The notes under the pieces are model-generated. The model did no database searches. It worked only from the letters and a program-made list of their open reading frames with translations, and was not told the DNA's origin. Positions 61,425-64,000 of a stretch of 64,000 nucleotides of DNA are shown one piece after another (within the stretch, counting starts at the first letter, position 1; each line of letters starts with the position of its first letter). Made by a program: the position numbers and the translations under genes. The stretch is from positions 5,507,001-5,571,000 of the forward strand of contig NZ_CP070982.1 in NCBI RefSeq assembly GCF_018417595.1, written 5' to 3'. Source of the DNA: Pseudomonas entomophila (lineage in GTDB: Bacteria; Pseudomonadota; Gammaproteobacteria; Pseudomonadales; Pseudomonadaceae).

Positions 61425-63050
61425 ATGTCCCTACGCAACATGAACATCGCCCCGCGTGCGCTGCTCGGGTTTTCGGTCATCGGCCTGCTGATGCTCGGCC
61501 TGGGTGTGTTCTCCCTGATCCAGATGGGCAACATCCGCCAGGCCGGCGTGACCATCGAAGAAGTCAGCGTGCCCAGCATCAAGACCCTCGATGAGCTGAC
61601 CGCGCTGAACCTGCGCCTGCGCACCCTCTCCTACCGCCTGCTGCTCAACCGCGAGCCCGCCACCCAGCAGGAGACGCTGCGCCTGCTGGACGAACGCAAC
61701 GCCCAGATCGACAAGGCCCGCCGTGCCTACGAGCCGCTGATCAGCGCCGCCGACGAACAGTCCGCCTACGACCAGTACAGCCAGTTGCTGAACCAGTACC
61801 GCCAGCTCGAGGCGCGTATGCGCACCCTGGGCCAGGCCGGCGACCTCGACGCCCTGCGCGACCTGCTCAACCGTGAGCTGCTGGACAACTCCGAGCAGAT
61901 CAACAAGGTCATGGACACCCTGGTACGTATCAACACCGACCAGACCAGCGCCACCAATGAAGCCGCCGCCAGCCAGTACAGCGGCGCCTTCGGCCTGGTG
62001 ATCAGCCTGCTGGTGGCCGCCACCGTGCTGACCCTGCTGTTCGCCTTCCTGCTCACCCGCAGCATCGTCAAGCCCATCGACGAAGCGCTGAAATCCGCCG
62101 AGCAGATCGCCGAGGGAGACCTCACCCACCACATCGACGCCGAAGGCACCGACGAGGCCGCGCGCCTGTTGAAAGCCATGGCCAAGATGCAGGACAAGCT
62201 GCGCGACACCCTGCAGTTGATCGCCGGTTCCGCCACCCAACTGGCCTCGGCCGCCGAGGAGCTCAACAGCGTCACCGACGAGAGCGCCCGTGGCCTGCAG
62301 CAGCAGAACAACGAGATCGAGCAGGCCGCCACCGCCGTCACCGAAATGACCAGCGCGGTCGAGGAAGTGGCGCGCAACGCGGTGAGCACCTCGGAGGCCT
62401 CCAGCGAAGCCAGCCGTTCGGCCGGCGATGGTCGTGACCTGGTGATGGAGACCGTGGGCGCCATCGAGCGCATGAGCGGCGACGTGCAGGCCACCGCCAA
62501 GCTGATCACCCACCTGGCCGAGCAATCGCGCGATATCGGCAAGGTGCTCGACGTGATCCGTGGCCTGGCCGACCAGACCAACCTGCTGGCGCTCAACGCT
62601 GCCATCGAAGCCGCCCGCGCCGGTGAAGCCGGCCGTGGCTTCGCCGTGGTCGCCGACGAGGTACGCGCCCTGGCGCATCGCACCCAGCAGTCCACCAGCG
62701 AGATCGAGCGGATGATCGGCAGCATCCAGGGTGGTACCGAGCAGGCCGTGGACTCGATGCGCACCAGCACCGAGCGCGCCGAGTCGACCCTGAACATCGC
62801 CCGTGGCGCGGGCCTTGCGCTGGATACCATTGCCGGGGCGGTGGCGCAGATCAACGAGCGCAACCTGGTGATCGCCAGCGCCGCCGAGGAGCAGGCCCAG
62901 GTCGCCCGCGAGGTGGACCGCAACCTGGTGAACATCAACGACCTGTCGGTGCAGAGCGCCACCGGGGCGAACCAGACCAGCGCGGCGAGCGCCGAGCTGT
63001 CGCGCCTGGCGGTGGACCTGAGCGGGCTGGTGGCCCGGTTCCGTACCTGA
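61425..63050 (+). CDS. Methyl-accepting chemotaxis protein with 4-helix-bundle sensor domain
   Basis: A 541-aa chemoreceptor. TM1 is [22 protein letters not shown] (about 12-33). A helical 4HB_MCP-type periplasmic domain (about 35-190) follows, then TM2 [22 protein letters not shown] and HAMP (about 215-265). The signalling domain has [43 protein letters not shown]. Ligand is unknown. I chose [16 protein letters not shown]; ATGs 13 codons up and 5 codons down are also possible. It is divergent from the coiled-coil/ZapA pair. Confidence 0.88.
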   Translation: MSLRNMNIAPRALLGFSVIGLLMLGLGVFSLIQMGNIRQAGVTIEEVSVPSIKTLDELTALNLRLRTLSYRLLLNREPATQQETLRLLDERNAQIDKARRAYEPLISAADEQSAYDQYSQLLNQYRQLEARMRTLGQAGDLDALRDLLNRELLDNSEQINKVMDTLVRINTDQTSATNEAAASQYSGAFGLVISLLVAATVLTLLFAFLLTRSIVKPIDEALKSAEQIAEGDLTHHIDAEGTDEAARLLKAMAKMQDKLRDTLQLIAGSATQLASAAEELNSVTDESARGLQQQNNEIEQAATAVTEMTSAVEEVARNAVSTSEASSEASRSAGDGRDLVMETVGAIERMSGDVQATAKLITHLAEQSRDIGKVLDVIRGLADQTNLLALNAAIEAARAGEAGRGFAVVADEVRALAHRTQQSTSEIERMIGSIQGGTEQAVDSMRTSTERAESTLNIARGAGLALDTIAGAVAQINERNLVIASAAEEQAQVAREVDRNLVNINDLSVQSATGANQTSAASAELSRLAVDLSGLVARFRT

Positions 63051-63058
63051 AAAAGCCG

Positions 63059-63078
63059 GGGCCGCTTTGCGGCCCTTT
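63059..63078 (+). terminator. Hairpin after the 4HB chemoreceptor gene
   Basis: GGGCCGC-TTT-GCGGCCC with a short TTT tail starts 8 bp after the stop codon. Confidence 0.55.
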
Positions 63079-63141
63079 CGCGGCACAAGGCCGCACCTAC
63101 AGGAAAACGCGTAACCCTGTAGGAGCGGCCTTGTGCCGCGA
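63076..63141. repeat. Inverted REP pair
   Basis: TTTCGCGGCACAAGGCCGCA... and CTGTAGGAGCGGCCTTGTGC... face each other between the convergent chemoreceptor and gbcB. The core is a GCGGCCTTGTGCCGC subtype unlike the others in the window. Confidence 0.82.
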
Positions 63142-63173
63142 TGGGCTGCGCAGCAGCCCCATGCACTCTCGGA

Positions 63174-64000
63174 TCAGTACTCGATCCGCACATCCCCCTT
63201 CGGTACGCTGCAGCACGACAGGATGTAGCCCTCGGCCTCATCCTCTTCAGTGATCCCGCCGTTGTGCTCCATCTCCACTTCGCCACCCAGCTTGAGCACC
63301 TTGCAGGTGCCGCAGATCCCCATCCCGCAGGCCTTGGGAATCATCAGCCCGACCTTGGCCGCCGCCGCGTGCACGGTCTCGCCCGGGGCCACGCGGATGC
63401 TCTTGTCGCTGCCGACGAACTCCACCAGGTTGAGGTCGGCCACATCCACTTCCGGTGCATCGGCGGCCTGCTCGGCGTGCTCGACCGCATCGGCCTTGGC
63501 CTCTGGCGGCGTCGCGCCGAACGATTCCTCGTGGTAATTCTTCATGTCGAAACCGACGGCTTCGAGCATGCGCTTGACCGCGCTCATATAGGGCGTCGGG
63601 CCGCAGCAGAAGATGGTGCGTTCGAGGTAGTCCGGGGCGATCAGCTCCATCAACCGCTGGTTCAGGTAGCCGCGATAGCCCGCCCACGGCTCGCCCAGCC
63701 CGTGCTTCTCGCAAATGATGTGCAGGCTGAAGTTGGGGATGCGCGAGGCCATCTGCTCCAGCTCGCGGTGGTAGATGATGTCCTTCGGTGAACGGGCACT
63801 GTGCACGAACACCATGTCGACATTGGCGTTGGTGTCGTAGAACCAGCGCGCCATGGACATCACCGGGGTGATGCCGACACCGCCGGAGAGGTAGAGCACC
63901 TTGCCCGCCGGGTAGTCGATGGCGTTGAACAGCCCCACCGGCCCGTGCACCGGCAGCTCTGCGCCTTCGTGCATGGTGTCGTGGAGGAAGTTCGACACCA
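63174..64000 (-). CDS. gbcB: Glycine betaine demethylase reductase GbcB (5' end outside window)
   Basis: The C-terminal 275 residues of a ferredoxin reductase. The NAD-binding domain (YLSGGVGITPVMSMARWF, FCCGPTPYMSAVKRMLEAVGF) is followed by a plant-type 2Fe-2S domain with CGMGICGTCKVLKLGG and the fourth Cys in ILSCCSVP. It passes electrons to the Rieske oxygenase GbcA that demethylates glycine betaine to dimethylglycine. The assignment rests on the fusion order and on the sox/glyA context; gbcA itself is beyond the window. Confidence 0.85.
   Translation of the reverse strand, partial: VSNFLHDTMHEGAELPVHGPVGLFNAIDYPAGKVLYLSGGVGITPVMSMARWFYDTNANVDMVFVHSARSPKDIIYHRELEQMASRIPNFSLHIICEKHGLGEPWAGYRGYLNQRLMELIAPDYLERTIFCCGPTPYMSAVKRMLEAVGFDMKNYHEESFGATPPEAKADAVEHAEQAADAPEVDVADLNLVEFVGSDKSIRVAPGETVHAAAAKVGLMIPKACGMGICGTCKVLKLGGEVEMEHNGGITEEDEAEGYILSCCSVPKGDVRIEY

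Overview
The window is a stretch of chromosome from a fluorescent Pseudomonas, almost certainly of the P. putida group. The basis is its high GC content, pseudomonad versions of every gene, many copies of a P. putida-type REP element (a core such as TGTAGGAGCGGCTTTAGCCGCGA), and a gene order that, as I remember it, runs like P. putida KT2440 from the bio cluster through glcB, the waa cluster, glnE and aceEF to creBCD, sox and gbcB. There are no tRNA or rRNA genes, insertion sequences, CRISPR arrays or prophage. Coding density is ordinary, and the many long opposite-strand ORFs are high-GC shadows.

Layout. 1-3315 (-): biotin operon bioB-bioF-bioH-bioC, with a BirA-type operator lying on its promoter and on the start of a divergent comF. 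3405-7808: comF, a ModE-like regulator, srkA, rarD and a GcvR-like ACT protein, with two perfect DnaA-box sequences behind rarD. 8270-13902: malate synthase G, a receiver-only response regulator, and a cNMP/CBS/DUF294 protein translationally coupled to a DnaQ-like exonuclease. 14108-19451: iron cell-surface-signalling set (FecI-like sigma, FecR-like anti-sigma, TonB-dependent receptor, PepSY reductase-like protein, 58-aa membrane peptide). 19523-22546: a 1007-aa protein resembling the DUF6543/dermonecrotic-toxin N-terminal family, the clearest accessory gene. 22507-29464 (-): LPS inner-core operon waaF-waaC-waaG-waaP and three further kinase genes, all overlapping or abutting. 29677-32610 (-): glnE. 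32994-37281: aceE-aceF, with paired operator-like dyads upstream and a strong terminator downstream. 37588-41734: a DipA-like phosphodiesterase, msrA and a GST. 41883-45534 (-): creD and creBC. 45682-47922: retropepsin-like protease, acyltransferase, DUF2780 protein. 48078-57089 (-): glyA-soxB-soxD-soxA-soxG-purU and fdhA, a sarcosine/one-carbon module. 57417-64000: ltaE, an McpH-like chemoreceptor, a ZapA-like plus coiled-coil gene pair, a second chemoreceptor and the 3' part of gbcB.

How they work together. The right third is a betaine-degradation neighbourhood. GbcB belongs to glycine-betaine demethylation; SoxBDAG oxidises sarcosine to glycine with release of one-carbon units; GlyA, PurU and FdhA process glycine, formyl-THF and formaldehyde; LtaE and chemoreceptors lie beside them. 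The centre joins central carbon metabolism (PDH, malate synthase) and nitrogen control (GlnE) to envelope assembly (LPS core, CreBCD).

Most interesting points: the DUF6543 protein; the cNMP/CBS/DUF294-exonuclease pair next to glcB; the paired TGTAGT-N3-ACTACA dyads 52 bp apart before aceE; the BirA operator shared by bioB and comF; the divergent ZapA/coiled-coil pair; a direct repeat before creD that resembles the cre tag; and two perfect DnaA boxes in one intergenic region. Functions are read from motifs and family knowledge. No similarity search could be run.
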